The position numbers were made by a program, and so were the translations under genes. DNA of 64,000 nt from Phaeobacter sp. CECT 5382 (GTDB taxonomy: Bacteria; Pseudomonadota; Alphaproteobacteria; Rhodobacterales; Rhodobacteraceae): the NCBI RefSeq assembly GCF_001457775.1, contig NZ_CYSG01000012.1:62001-126000 (forward strand), written 5' to 3'. Of the stretch, positions 38,420-46,582 are shown one piece after another (the stretch's first letter is position 1; every line of letters starts with the position of its first letter). The notes under the pieces were generated by a model, which saw nothing but the letters and a program-made list of their open reading frames with translations, did not search any database and had not been told where the DNA came from.

Positions 38420-39994
38420 TCAGGTCACGTCTTTGTAGGAGATCTCGCGGGTATCAGCACCTTCGCCGACCTTGCCGCGGCGCACGATGACCCGGTTTAG
38501 CGCGTTGATATAGGCCTTGGCCGAGGCCACGACCGTATCGGTATTGGCGCTTTCACCCGTAGCAATCAGGCCGTCTTCTTCCAGCCGGACAGAAACAGTC
38601 GCCTGGGCATCGGTGCCTTCTGTTACCGCGTTCACCTGATAAAGCTGCAGGCGGGCGGTGTTGGGGTAGATCTTGCGGATCGCCTTGAAGGTCGCATCAA
38701 CCGGGCCGTCACCCTCGGCAATCTCGGTAACATCCACGCCATCAACTTCCATCTCGACGGTGGCCTCAGCAGGGCCGCCGGTGCCGCAGACAACCTTCAT
38801 TGAGACCAGCTGCAGATGATCGTTTTCGGCATCCTCACCAGACCGCATCAGCGCGATGATATCGTCGTCAAAGACTTCCTTCTTGCGGTCGGCCAGTTCC
38901 TTGAAGCGCACAAACAGGTCTTTGAGCTGGTTGTCGCCAACCTCAAACCCCAGAGTGGAGAGTTTATCGCGCAGCGCCGCGCGGCCCGAGTGTTTGCCAA
39001 GCGGCAGCGAGGTGCCGGACAGGCCCACGTCTTCGGGACGCATGATTTCAAAGGTTTCTTTGTTCTTGAGCATGCCATCCTGGTGGATGCCGCTTTCATG
39101 GGCGAAGGCGTTTTTGCCGACGATGGCCTTGTTGAACTGCACCGAAAAGCCCGAAACCGTGGCAACGCGCCGCGAAATATGCATGATCTTTTTGGTGTCG
39201 ATGCCGGTCTTCCAAGGCATGATATCATTGCGCACTTTCAGCGCCATCACCACCTCTTCGAGCGCGGTATTGCCGGCGCGTTCGCCCAGACCGTTGATGG
39301 TACATTCGATCTGACGTGCGCCACCTGCGACAGCCGCCAGCGAGTTGGCGGTCGCCATGCCAAGGTCATTGTGACAATGGGTGGCAAAGATCACTTCATC
39401 CGCGCCAGGAACCGTCTCGATCAGGCGTTTGATCAGATCAGCGCTTTCCGCAGGAGCAGTATAGCCGACAGTGTCAGGGATATTGATGGTGGTGGCACCG
39501 GCCTTGATGGCGATCTCGATCACCCGGCAAAGGTAGTCCCATTCGGTGCGGGTGGCATCCATCGGCGACCACTGCACATTGTCCACCAGATTGCGGGCAT
39601 GGGTGACGGTCTCGTGGATCTTGTCGGCCATCTCATCCATCGAGAGATTGGGAATGGCGCGGTGCAGCGCTGAGGTCCCGATAAAGGTGTGGATGCGCGG
39701 CTGGGCCGATTTGCGCACCGCTTCGGCGCAGCGATCGATATCCTTGAAATTGGCGCGCGCCAGTCCACAGATCACCGCGTTCTTTGACCGCTCAGAAATC
39801 TCGCTCACAGCTTTGAAATCACCTTCAGAGGCGATCGGGAAGCCGGCTTCGATGATGTCGACACCCATATCATCCAGCAGCTCGGCAATTTCGAGCTTTT
39901 CGTCATGGGTCATGGTGGCGCCGGGGCTTTGTTCACCATCGCGCAGGGTGGTGTCGAAGATCAGCACGCGATCTTTATCAATGATATTGGTCAT
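38420..39994 (-). CDS. leuA: 2-isopropylmalate synthase
   Basis: 524 residues from ATG 39994 (MTNIIDKDRVLIFDTTLRDGEQSPGATM). Aldolase-type TIM barrel with the DTTLRDGEQSPGAT motif, HCHNDLGMATANSLAAVAGGARQIECTINGLGERAGN as the metal-binding HxHxD and second signature, and a C-terminal LeuA regulatory domain of about 130 residues where leucine binds. It condenses acetyl-CoA with 2-ketoisovalerate, the first committed step to leucine. The frame is also open to a TTG at 40081 just after AGGAGGAGG; that longer start is possible but not favoured. The upstream region encodes a leucine-rich leader peptide. Confidence 0.95.
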   Translation of the reverse strand: MTNIIDKDRVLIFDTTLRDGEQSPGATMTHDEKLEIAELLDDMGVDIIEAGFPIASEGDFKAVSEISERSKNAVICGLARANFKDIDRCAEAVRKSAQPRIHTFIGTSALHRAIPNLSMDEMADKIHETVTHARNLVDNVQWSPMDATRTEWDYLCRVIEIAIKAGATTINIPDTVGYTAPAESADLIKRLIETVPGADEVIFATHCHNDLGMATANSLAAVAGGARQIECTINGLGERAGNTALEEVVMALKVRNDIMPWKTGIDTKKIMHISRRVATVSGFSVQFNKAIVGKNAFAHESGIHQDGMLKNKETFEIMRPEDVGLSGTSLPLGKHSGRAALRDKLSTLGFEVGDNQLKDLFVRFKELADRKKEVFDDDIIALMRSGEDAENDHLQLVSMKVVCGTGGPAEATVEMEVDGVDVTEIAEGDGPVDATFKAIRKIYPNTARLQLYQVNAVTEGTDAQATVSVRLEEDGLIATGESANTDTVVASAKAYINALNRVIVRRGKVGEGADTREISYKDVT

Positions 39995-40082
39995 TTCAGT
40001 AACTTTCTTGCTCTGTCCGATATGCATGTGCCGCGATAGTTCTGGGGCTGCATGTCTTTGGGTACATTTCCTGGCGCGCAAA

Positions 40083-40124
40083 CCTCCTCCTCTGAGCGGA
40101 CGCGCCGAAAGGCACGCTCAGAGG
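40083..40124 (-). promoter_or_regulatory. Leader hairpin overlapping an AGGAGGAGG sequence, upstream of leuA
   Basis: A perfect 10-bp stem, CCTCTGAGCG (40124-40115) with CGCTCAGAGG (40098-40089), includes the last leucine codon and stop of the leader peptide and runs into AGGAGGAGG (40091-40083). No T-tract follows, so it is not a classical terminator. A second hairpin (40152-40174, CGCCGC/GCGGCG) lies in the leader frame and contains CTCCTC, which could pair instead with GAGGAG. This resembles a switch between alternative structures. Confidence 0.55.
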
Positions 40125-40204
40125 CGGATTAGGAGCAGTAGGCCACGCAGAGACGCGCCGCGAGGAGCGGCGTCGGTCATTGGGATATCTGCGTAAACTG
40201 TCAT
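40118..40204 (-). CDS. Leucine-rich leader peptide of leuA
   Basis: A frame starting at ATG 40204 (28 residues) or internal ATG 40180 (20 residues, MTDAAPRGASLRGLLLLIRL) ends at TGA 40118. Six of the last ten or so codons are leucine, including CTA CTG CTC CTA in a row, with CTA otherwise rare in this G+C-rich genome, and one isoleucine. Position about 125 bases upstream of leuA and the hairpin over its stop codon are what a leucine attenuator needs. Neither ATG has a good ribosome-binding site; a promoter-like TTTTCA-16-TATAAA (40239-40212) would start transcription almost at ATG 40204, so leaderless initiation is possible. Confidence 0.7.
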   Translation of the reverse strand: MTVYADIPMTDAAPRGASLRGLLLLIRL

Positions 40205-40211
40205 GGGGCGA

Positions 40212-40239
40212 TTTATACAGAGGCACCGGTGAATGAAAA
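40212..40239 (-). promoter_or_regulatory. Probable leuA leader promoter
   Basis: TTTTCA (40239-40234), 16-base spacer, TATAAA (40217-40212) on the minus strand. The expected start point is within a base or two of the leader ATG at 40204. Confidence 0.45.
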
Positions 40240-40399
40240 GAGGGAATTGCGCCCAAACTGCAGACTTCTTTGAGGCGAGCCGCCACCTCTGCCAGCAATC
40301 TGGCAGCAAAAGGAAAGCAAAAGGAAGGGGCCACCTCAGATCAACAATGCCAGGTGGTGCGGCCAGGTGGTGAGGCAGGTATTGGGACGGCTGCCGGAA

Positions 40400-41896
40400 T
40401 TAGTTGCCCGCTGCCGCCGCCGGAGTGTCGCCGGTGTCGGCTGTCTCGCCGTCAGCCGTGCCATCAGTCGCATTCCCTTCAGTTGCGTCCAGCGCGCCAT
40501 TGTTCCAGGTGCCGCTGGTTTCCTGACCGGTGGAATAGGTCATGGTTCCAGGGCCCTGACGCTTGCCATTGACGAAATTGCCAACATAGACATCGCCATT
40601 GGCGTAGGTCGCTGTCCCCTTGCCGCTGATCTTGCCTTCGCGCCATTCGCCCTCATAGACAAAACCGCCGGGCATGGTGATCTTGCCCTGCCCGTGGCGC
40701 TGGTTGTCGGCAAAGTCGCCTACATAGATTGAGCCGTCTGGGTAGGTGACTGTTGCTTGGCCGTGGCGTTTGTCGTTCTGCCAGCCGCCCTCGTAACGGT
40801 AGCCGCTGGCGTCGGTCATCACGCCCTGGCCATGATTGCGGGCATTTTTGAACGCCCCCGTGTAGGTGATGCCATTGGCATAGGTCGCGGTGCCGGTACC
40901 TTCGATGACTCCGGCAATCCAATCGCCCTCATAGGTGGAGCCATCGGGGTAGGTGATCTTGCCTGTCCCATGCGACAGGTCGTCCTGAAACTGCCCGACA
41001 TAGACCGATCCGTCGGGATAGGTGACGCGGCCTTCACCCTCGATCTGGCCTGCCAGCCAGTCGCCGGTGTAGGTATAGCCATCGGTCTTGGTGAAAGTGC
41101 CGGTGCCATGGCGCAGGTCGTCTTCGAACATGCCCTCGTAGGTGTCGCCGTTGGCGTGCGTCTGCAGGCCGATGCCCTGACGGCGTCCCTGATCCAGAGG
41201 CCCCGTATAGGTGTCGCCATTGGGTTGGGTCAGGGTGCCGGTCCCATGCATCTGGTTGTTGGCCCAGCCGCCCTCATAGCGCAGCCCGTCGGGCATCTCC
41301 AAAAGGCCTGTCCCGTGCAGCTCGCCGTCCACAATCGCACCGGTGTAGCTGGCCCCGTCGGGATAGGTGATCGTGGCTTCGCCTTCTTTGCGGCCCTCGA
41401 TCCAGTCGCCATTGTATTCATAGCCGCCGGGGTTCTGCATCACGCCCTTGCCGTGGTGCTGCCCGTCAACAAAGTTTCCCTCGTAGCGCACGCCGTTTGC
41501 GTAGATGGCAACGCCTTGACCATTGATCACACCGTCGTGCCATTCACCCTCGTAGGTGCCGCCGTCCGACAGGGTGATTTTGCCGAGGCCTTCGGGTTTG
41601 CCCTTGGCGAATTCACCCTCGTAGACGGACCCGTTGGGAAAGCGCGCCACACCGGTGCCGCGAATTTCGCCATCGATCCACTGACCAGAGTATTCATAGC
41701 CATTGGGCAGCTTATAGGTTCCGGTGCCATGCTGCAGCCCGCCTTTGAAGGTGCCCTCATAGACGCCGCCGATTTCATCCTGTCTGGTGATGACCTTGTC
41801 ATCCTGTGCCCGGGCAGGAGTCGCCAGGGCCAGAACGCAGAGTGTTGCAAGGGTGGTGCCGAAACGAGTCATGTAAATCGACATGTGAACCGCCAT
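40400..41896 (-). CDS. Exported protein built of about 18 MORN repeats
   Basis: 498 residues from ATG 41896, which follows AGAGG at proper spacing; longer in-frame starts to 42154 are rejected. A signal peptide (MTRFGTTLATLCVLALATPARA within the first 32 residues) precedes 18 full 23-residue MORN units in strict register (pattern YEGxWxxGxxxGxGxxxYPDG) plus one partial unit, and a short acidic, alanine/threonine-rich tail. Repeat length is exactly 69 bases throughout. MORN repeats form a single extended beta sheet; in bacteria their function is mostly unknown. Export to periplasm or outside is inferred from the signal peptide. It is divergent from nadE. Confidence 0.85.
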   Translation of the reverse strand: MAVHMSIYMTRFGTTLATLCVLALATPARAQDDKVITRQDEIGGVYEGTFKGGLQHGTGTYKLPNGYEYSGQWIDGEIRGTGVARFPNGSVYEGEFAKGKPEGLGKITLSDGGTYEGEWHDGVINGQGVAIYANGVRYEGNFVDGQHHGKGVMQNPGGYEYNGDWIEGRKEGEATITYPDGASYTGAIVDGELHGTGLLEMPDGLRYEGGWANNQMHGTGTLTQPNGDTYTGPLDQGRRQGIGLQTHANGDTYEGMFEDDLRHGTGTFTKTDGYTYTGDWLAGQIEGEGRVTYPDGSVYVGQFQDDLSHGTGKITYPDGSTYEGDWIAGVIEGTGTATYANGITYTGAFKNARNHGQGVMTDASGYRYEGGWQNDKRHGQATVTYPDGSIYVGDFADNQRHGQGKITMPGGFVYEGEWREGKISGKGTATYANGDVYVGNFVNGKRQGPGTMTYSTGQETSGTWNNGALDATEGNATDGTADGETADTGDTPAAAAGN

Positions 41897-42080
41897 GAAA
41901 ACCTCTATCTGCCCCGAACCACCTTTGGGGCGGGTGGGGGATTGCTTCTGCGAATGGGTTACTTGCTGGGAAACTATGCGAGCGCAAAGCTTGTCGCAAT
42001 GTCTTTTGCGCTCGCCCCTTTTCCTTGGCTGATGATCTGATACACGACAGGGAAGAAGTTTTGCAAAGGGCATGTGCAAT

Positions 42081-43739
42081 ATGGCAGATCGTTTCCGCGT
42101 GACACTGGCGCAGTTGAATCCCACGGTTGGGGATATTGTCGGCAATGCCGCCAAGGCGCGCAGGGCCTGGCAGGCCGGGCTTGCAGCAAGCGCTGATCTG
42201 GTGGCGCTGCCCGAAATGTTCCTGACTGGCTATAATACCCAGGATCTGGTGATGAAGCCGGTGTTCCATCAGGCTGCCATGGCTGCAGCGGCGCAGCTGG
42301 CGATTGATTGCGCCTCAGGACCAGCCTTGGCAATCGGCTGCCCCTGGGCCGAAGATGGCAAGCTGTATAACTCCTATCTGATCCTCAAGGATGGCAAAAT
42401 CGCCTCGCGCTGCCTGAAACATCACCTGCCCAATGAGACGGTTTTTGACGAGGTGCGGATCTTTGATGCCGGCCCTCTTGGTGGGCCCTATGCTGTCGGC
42501 GACACCCGGATCGGCAGCCCAATTTGCGAGGATGGCTGGCATCCTGATGTGGCGGAAACGCTGCAGGAGACCGGCGCCGAATTTCTGTTGATCCCCAATG
42601 GGTCGCCCTATTTTCGCAACAAGATGGAAGTGCGGCAGAATTTCATGGTGGCCCGTGCGGTCGAGACTGGCCTGCCGGTGATCTACCTCAATATGGTGGG
42701 CGGGCAGGATGATCAGGTCTTTGATGGCGGCACCTTCGTGGTGCAGCCTAATGGTGCCCTAGCGTTGCAGATGCCGGTCTTTGACGAGGCGATTACCCAG
42801 CTGGATCTGGAACGCACCTCCGAGGGCTGGCGCGCGGTTGAGGGAGAAAAAGCGCATCTGCCTGATGAATGGGAGCAAGACTACCGCGTCATGGTCGAGT
42901 CCCTGCGCGACTACATGGGCAAGACCGGTTTCAAAAAAGTGCTGTTGGGGCTTTCCGGTGGGGTGGATTCCGCCATTGTTGCCGCCATCGCCGTCGATGC
43001 CCTTGGCGCCGACAATGTGCGCTGTGTGATGCTGCCGTCGGAATATACCAGCCAGGAATCGCTCGACGATGCCGAAGCCGTGGCCAAGGCGCTGGGCGTG
43101 CACTACGACTATGTGCCGATCTCGGAGGGACGCAGTGCCATCACCAATACGCTGGCGCCGCTGTTTGCCGGGCGCGAAGCAGACGTCACCGAGGAAAACA
43201 TCCAGTCCCGCCTGCGTGGGCTTTTGCTGATGGCGATGTCGAACAAATTTGGTGAGATGCTGCTGACCACCGGTAATAAATCCGAAGTCGCCGTGGGCTA
43301 TGCCACCATCTATGGCGACATGAATGGCGGCTACAACCCGATCAAGGATCTGTATAAAACCCGCGTGTTTGAAACCTGCCGCTGGCGCAATGCCAATCAC
43401 CTTCCCTGGATGATGGGTCCGGCTGCTGAGGTCATTCGTCCCAATGTGATCGACAAGCCGCCCACCGCCGAGCTGCGCGATGATCAGAAAGACAGCGACA
43501 GCCTGCCGGATTACCCCGAACTGGATGCGATTCTTGATATTCTGGTGGATCAGGAGGGCTCGATTGCGGATTGCGTCGCCAAAGGTTTCGCGCGCGAAAC
43601 AGTCAAACGGGTCGAACATCTGATCTACATCAGTGAATACAAGCGCTTTCAATCCGCCCCGGGTGCCCGGCTGACGCCGCGGGCCTTCTGGCTTGATCGT
43701 CGCTACCCAATTGTCAATCGTTTTCGCGATGGCAGTTAA
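42081..43739 (+). CDS. nadE: Glutamine-dependent NAD+ synthetase
   Basis: 552 residues from ATG 42081; a nearer ATG at 42072 is too close to the AAGGG site. N-terminal nitrilase-fold glutaminase: LPEMFLTGYN (Glu), LKHHLPNETVFDE (Lys) and SPICEDGWHPDV (Cys nucleophile). C-terminal synthetase: LLGLSGGVDSAIVAAIA P-loop near residues 290-306, LLTTGNKSEVAVGYATIYGDMNGGYNPIKDLYKT. It amidates nicotinate adenine dinucleotide to NAD+ using glutamine-derived ammonia tunnelled between domains. Confidence 0.95.
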   Translation: MADRFRVTLAQLNPTVGDIVGNAAKARRAWQAGLAASADLVALPEMFLTGYNTQDLVMKPVFHQAAMAAAAQLAIDCASGPALAIGCPWAEDGKLYNSYLILKDGKIASRCLKHHLPNETVFDEVRIFDAGPLGGPYAVGDTRIGSPICEDGWHPDVAETLQETGAEFLLIPNGSPYFRNKMEVRQNFMVARAVETGLPVIYLNMVGGQDDQVFDGGTFVVQPNGALALQMPVFDEAITQLDLERTSEGWRAVEGEKAHLPDEWEQDYRVMVESLRDYMGKTGFKKVLLGLSGGVDSAIVAAIAVDALGADNVRCVMLPSEYTSQESLDDAEAVAKALGVHYDYVPISEGRSAITNTLAPLFAGREADVTEENIQSRLRGLLLMAMSNKFGEMLLTTGNKSEVAVGYATIYGDMNGGYNPIKDLYKTRVFETCRWRNANHLPWMMGPAAEVIRPNVIDKPPTAELRDDQKDSDSLPDYPELDAILDILVDQEGSIADCVAKGFARETVKRVEHLIYISEYKRFQSAPGARLTPRAFWLDRRYPIVNRFRDGS

Positions 43740-43934
43740 GAATTTCCTGTGACGAAACGGCATCCCCTTTCGGTGCGAATGAGGGTTTTTCATTTGATTT
43801 AAAAGGTTTTTTTCTGTGTTCTTGAGGCTGAAAAGCGTAATGATGCGTCTCAAAAATCACATTTTGTTCCCCAGGGTCCGGAGCGCGGTTTTGTCCCCTA
43901 GACCCAGGGCGCATGGCGCGGCATAGACCTGCGC

Positions 43935-45233
43935 ATGCCTGGACCTAAGCTGCCTCATTTCCAAGCCGATCTTGCTCTGCCCAAACGCGTCGATGCGGTT
44001 GTTATCGGCGGTGGCATCATTGGTGCTTCCACCGCGCTCGAACTTGCCGAGCGGGGCCATTCCGTTCTGCTTTGTGAAAAGGGCCAGATTGCCGGTGAGC
44101 AAAGCTCGCGCAACTGGGGCTGGGTGCGCATTTCACAGCGTGACCCGCGTGAATTGCCGCTGATGGTTGAGGCGATGAAGATTTGGGAAGGTCTGGACGC
44201 CCGCACCGGTCAGCCAACCGGATACCAGCGCTCGGGTATCGTCTATACCGCAGAGCGCGCCCGCGACGAGGCCAAGCTGGAAGCCTGGGCACCGCATCTT
44301 GCGGAAATGGATCTTCCTGCTCAAATGCTGCGTGGCGAACAGTTGCAAAAGGTTATGCCGGGCCACCAGGGCAAGGTGATTTCCGGGTATCATACGCCAC
44401 TGGATGGCCGCGCGGAGCCTCAGCTGGCAACCCATGCGATTGCCACGGCAGCACAGGCGGCGGGCGCGCGGATCATGACAGAATGCGCCGTGCGTTCGGT
44501 CGAGACCGAAGCCGGGCGCATCAGTGGTGTGATGACCGAACGGGGCCGGGTGGCTTGTTCGGCGGTGGTTGTTGCTAGTGGCGCCTGGTCACGTCTGTTC
44601 TTGGGCAATGCGGGGGTATCGCTGCCGCAGTTAAAAGTGCTGAATTCCGTTCTTCGCACCTCGGCGGTGCAGGGGGGGCCGGAGACGGCGATCTGGACCG
44701 ACGGGTTTTCGCTGCGCAAGCGACTGGATGGGGGCTATACCATCGCCAATGGCACTGAAAACATTGTGGATCTGGTGCCTGACAGCCTGCGACTGGGGCT
44801 GAAATTCCTGCCCAGCTATCTGCAGGAATGGCGGTCGCTTCAGTTCCGTCTGTCGGGGCGCTGGCGCGAAGAGGCCAGCCAGGACCGACGCTGGTCGCCG
44901 CATCAGACCACTCCGTTTGAAAAAACACGGGTGCTGGATCCTGCACCCTCACAAAAGGCTATCAAGCAGGGCTTGGAAGCCGCGCAGAAAGCCTTTCCGG
45001 TCTTGCAGGGCGTCGACGTCGTGCAAAGCTGGGGCGGATTGATTGATGTGACACCAGATGCGGTGCCGGTGATTTCACAGGTGGATGATCTGCCAGGCCT
45101 GTTCATATCCACCGGTTACAGCGGCCATGGCTTTGGCATTGGCCCGGCTGCAGGACGTTTGACCGCGGATCTGGTCACTGGCGACGCGCCGGTGGTGGAC
45201 CCGCATGCGTTCCGCCTGTCGCGTTTTGGCTGA
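43935..45233 (+). CDS. FAD-dependent amine/amino-acid oxidoreductase (DadA family)
   Basis: 432 residues. N-terminal FAD site VDAVVIGGGIIGASTALELAERGHSVLLCEKGQIAGEQSSRNWGW in parts (about residues 17-60), and C-terminal GYSGHGFGIGPAAGRLTADLVTG near 397-419, the DAO-family signature. The RNWGWVRISQRDPRELPLM segment is shared with Roseobacter DadA-like and glycine/sarcosine-oxidase-like proteins. The substrate is probably a secondary amine or D-amino acid; it cannot be narrowed from sequence. Confidence 0.82.
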   Translation: MPGPKLPHFQADLALPKRVDAVVIGGGIIGASTALELAERGHSVLLCEKGQIAGEQSSRNWGWVRISQRDPRELPLMVEAMKIWEGLDARTGQPTGYQRSGIVYTAERARDEAKLEAWAPHLAEMDLPAQMLRGEQLQKVMPGHQGKVISGYHTPLDGRAEPQLATHAIATAAQAAGARIMTECAVRSVETEAGRISGVMTERGRVACSAVVVASGAWSRLFLGNAGVSLPQLKVLNSVLRTSAVQGGPETAIWTDGFSLRKRLDGGYTIANGTENIVDLVPDSLRLGLKFLPSYLQEWRSLQFRLSGRWREEASQDRRWSPHQTTPFEKTRVLDPAPSQKAIKQGLEAAQKAFPVLQGVDVVQSWGGLIDVTPDAVPVISQVDDLPGLFISTGYSGHGFGIGPAAGRLTADLVTGDAPVVDPHAFRLSRFG

Positions 45234-45286
45234 AAAGCTGACCGGGCAGTGGTGCAATTGTACCCGGATCAGTTGATCTATGGGGC

Positions 45287-46222
45287 TCAGCCCATCATCT
45301 GATAGCTCACCGGCACAAAGCGAAAACCGGAGCCCCGTGTTTCCACAAAACCGGCAGCCGGGAAGGGCATGTGATAGCCGATCATCGGCGTACGCGTGCT
45401 GGCCAGCATGTCGAGTATCTTGCGACGTGATGTGGTTGCCGCCTCTTTGTCCATGTCGAATTTGACCTCCCATTCAGGATGGGCAAAGGACCAGACATAG
45501 TGGTTGGCCAGATCCGCTGTCAGCATCAGCTGCTGCCCGTCGCTTTCCAGCATATATCCCATATGGCCCGGGGTATGCCCAAAGCTGGCCATGGCATTGA
45601 TGCCCGACGCGACTGTGCCGCTGTCCTCCAGAAACGAGAGCTTTTCAGCAAAAGGCGTCACTTTCTGAGCCATCAGATCGCCAATGCGATGGCCTTCGTC
45701 TTGTGCGTGCCAGAAATCATATTCCTGACGGCCGGTGACATAGCGGGCCTTGGAGAAGGTTTCCGCCCCATCCGTGGTCATGCCGCCAATATGATCTGGG
45801 TGCATATGGGTGATCACCACAACGTCGATATCCTGCGGTGTCAGACCAACCTCAGCGAGGGCCATCTGGATGCCGCCCTGACCCAGACCGGTATCAAACA
45901 GGATCTTTTCTTTGCCGGTATCCACCAGTGTCGGCGTAAAGAAGAACTGCGCCTGATCGGTCGGAATAAAATTCTGCGCCGAGGTTTCGGCGAATTCTGC
46001 ATCACTTGCCCCGCCGCCAAAAATGGCCTTGGAGTCCCCCACAGGGCGGCTGCCGTCCAAAAGGGCGGTCACCGTAAAGCTACCAAGTTTGAAGCTGCGC
46101 GTATGAGATGCCGGGGCTTTTGAACCCGCAGAGCTGGCGGAACTGGCACTGCGGGCGGTTGCGGCCAGGGGGAGGGCAGCAGCGGCGGCAAGGGCGGTTC
46201 GGCGAGTAAATTTCAGTGTCAT
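45287..46222 (-). CDS. Exported MBL-fold metallo-hydrolase
   Basis: 311 residues. The N-terminus MTLKFTRRTALAAAAALPLAATARSA resembles a Tat signal (twin Arg then hydrophobic segment). The metallo-beta-lactamase core has THMHPDHIGGM (HxHxDH) near residues 128-138, GHTPGHMGYML (third His) and LTADLANH (bridging Asp), and a final His in IGYHMPFPAAG. The sequence type is shared with lactonase-like and alkylsulfatase-unrelated MBL hydrolases; substrate unknown. It converges on the FAD oxidoreductase gene, with no evident functional link. Confidence 0.82.
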   Translation of the reverse strand: MTLKFTRRTALAAAAALPLAATARSASSASSAGSKAPASHTRSFKLGSFTVTALLDGSRPVGDSKAIFGGGASDAEFAETSAQNFIPTDQAQFFFTPTLVDTGKEKILFDTGLGQGGIQMALAEVGLTPQDIDVVVITHMHPDHIGGMTTDGAETFSKARYVTGRQEYDFWHAQDEGHRIGDLMAQKVTPFAEKLSFLEDSGTVASGINAMASFGHTPGHMGYMLESDGQQLMLTADLANHYVWSFAHPEWEVKFDMDKEAATTSRRKILDMLASTRTPMIGYHMPFPAAGFVETRGSGFRFVPVSYQMMG

Positions 46223-46582
46223 GAGAAGTCCTCTCTGCAGGGGCGCGATGGGTAGGCTTTCGTGTTTAGTGGCGTTTCCAAGTTTGCCAGGAATTTAGCT
46301 TGTGCAGTTGGTGGTGTCTTGCTTGCCGGTTGTGAGCTTAGCTCAGCATGGCATAAAACCAAGCTGTTTGATGCGGATTTCACGCAACTGTGTGCTTGAA
46401 AAAAGTGCTTGAAAAAACGAGCCCCTGATCCGCGCTACACCATCGGAAATTGGTAAAGGCATCATAGACAGAAGCGCAGACTTTGTTGACGGTTTGAGGG
46501 GGGCGGATACAAAGGGCCATGGCTTGCAAAACTGGACAAAGCCGCGCCCATGTGAGATGGGCAAGGCAACAGGAGACATGTG
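46223..46582. other. 360-base divergent spacer before gltX
   Basis: No gene seen. It holds a perfect 13-bp tandem repeat, GTGCTTGAAAAAA, at 46392-46417, and a promoter candidate for gltX. Confidence 0.5.
46486..46513 (+). promoter_or_regulatory. Probable gltX promoter
   Basis: TTGACG (46486-46491), 16-base spacer, TACAAA (46508-46513), about 65 bases upstream of the gltX start. Confidence 0.45.

Noticed and set aside
38816-39673. 285-codon plus-strand frame opposite leuA
   Set aside because: Antisense to a well-conserved gene and without recognisable domain or start signal.
40430-41830. Regular 69-base DNA periodicity that could be taken for a CRISPR or satellite array
   Set aside because: It is the coding DNA of the MORN repeats: the period is exactly 23 codons in an open frame and there are no unique spacers between identical repeats.
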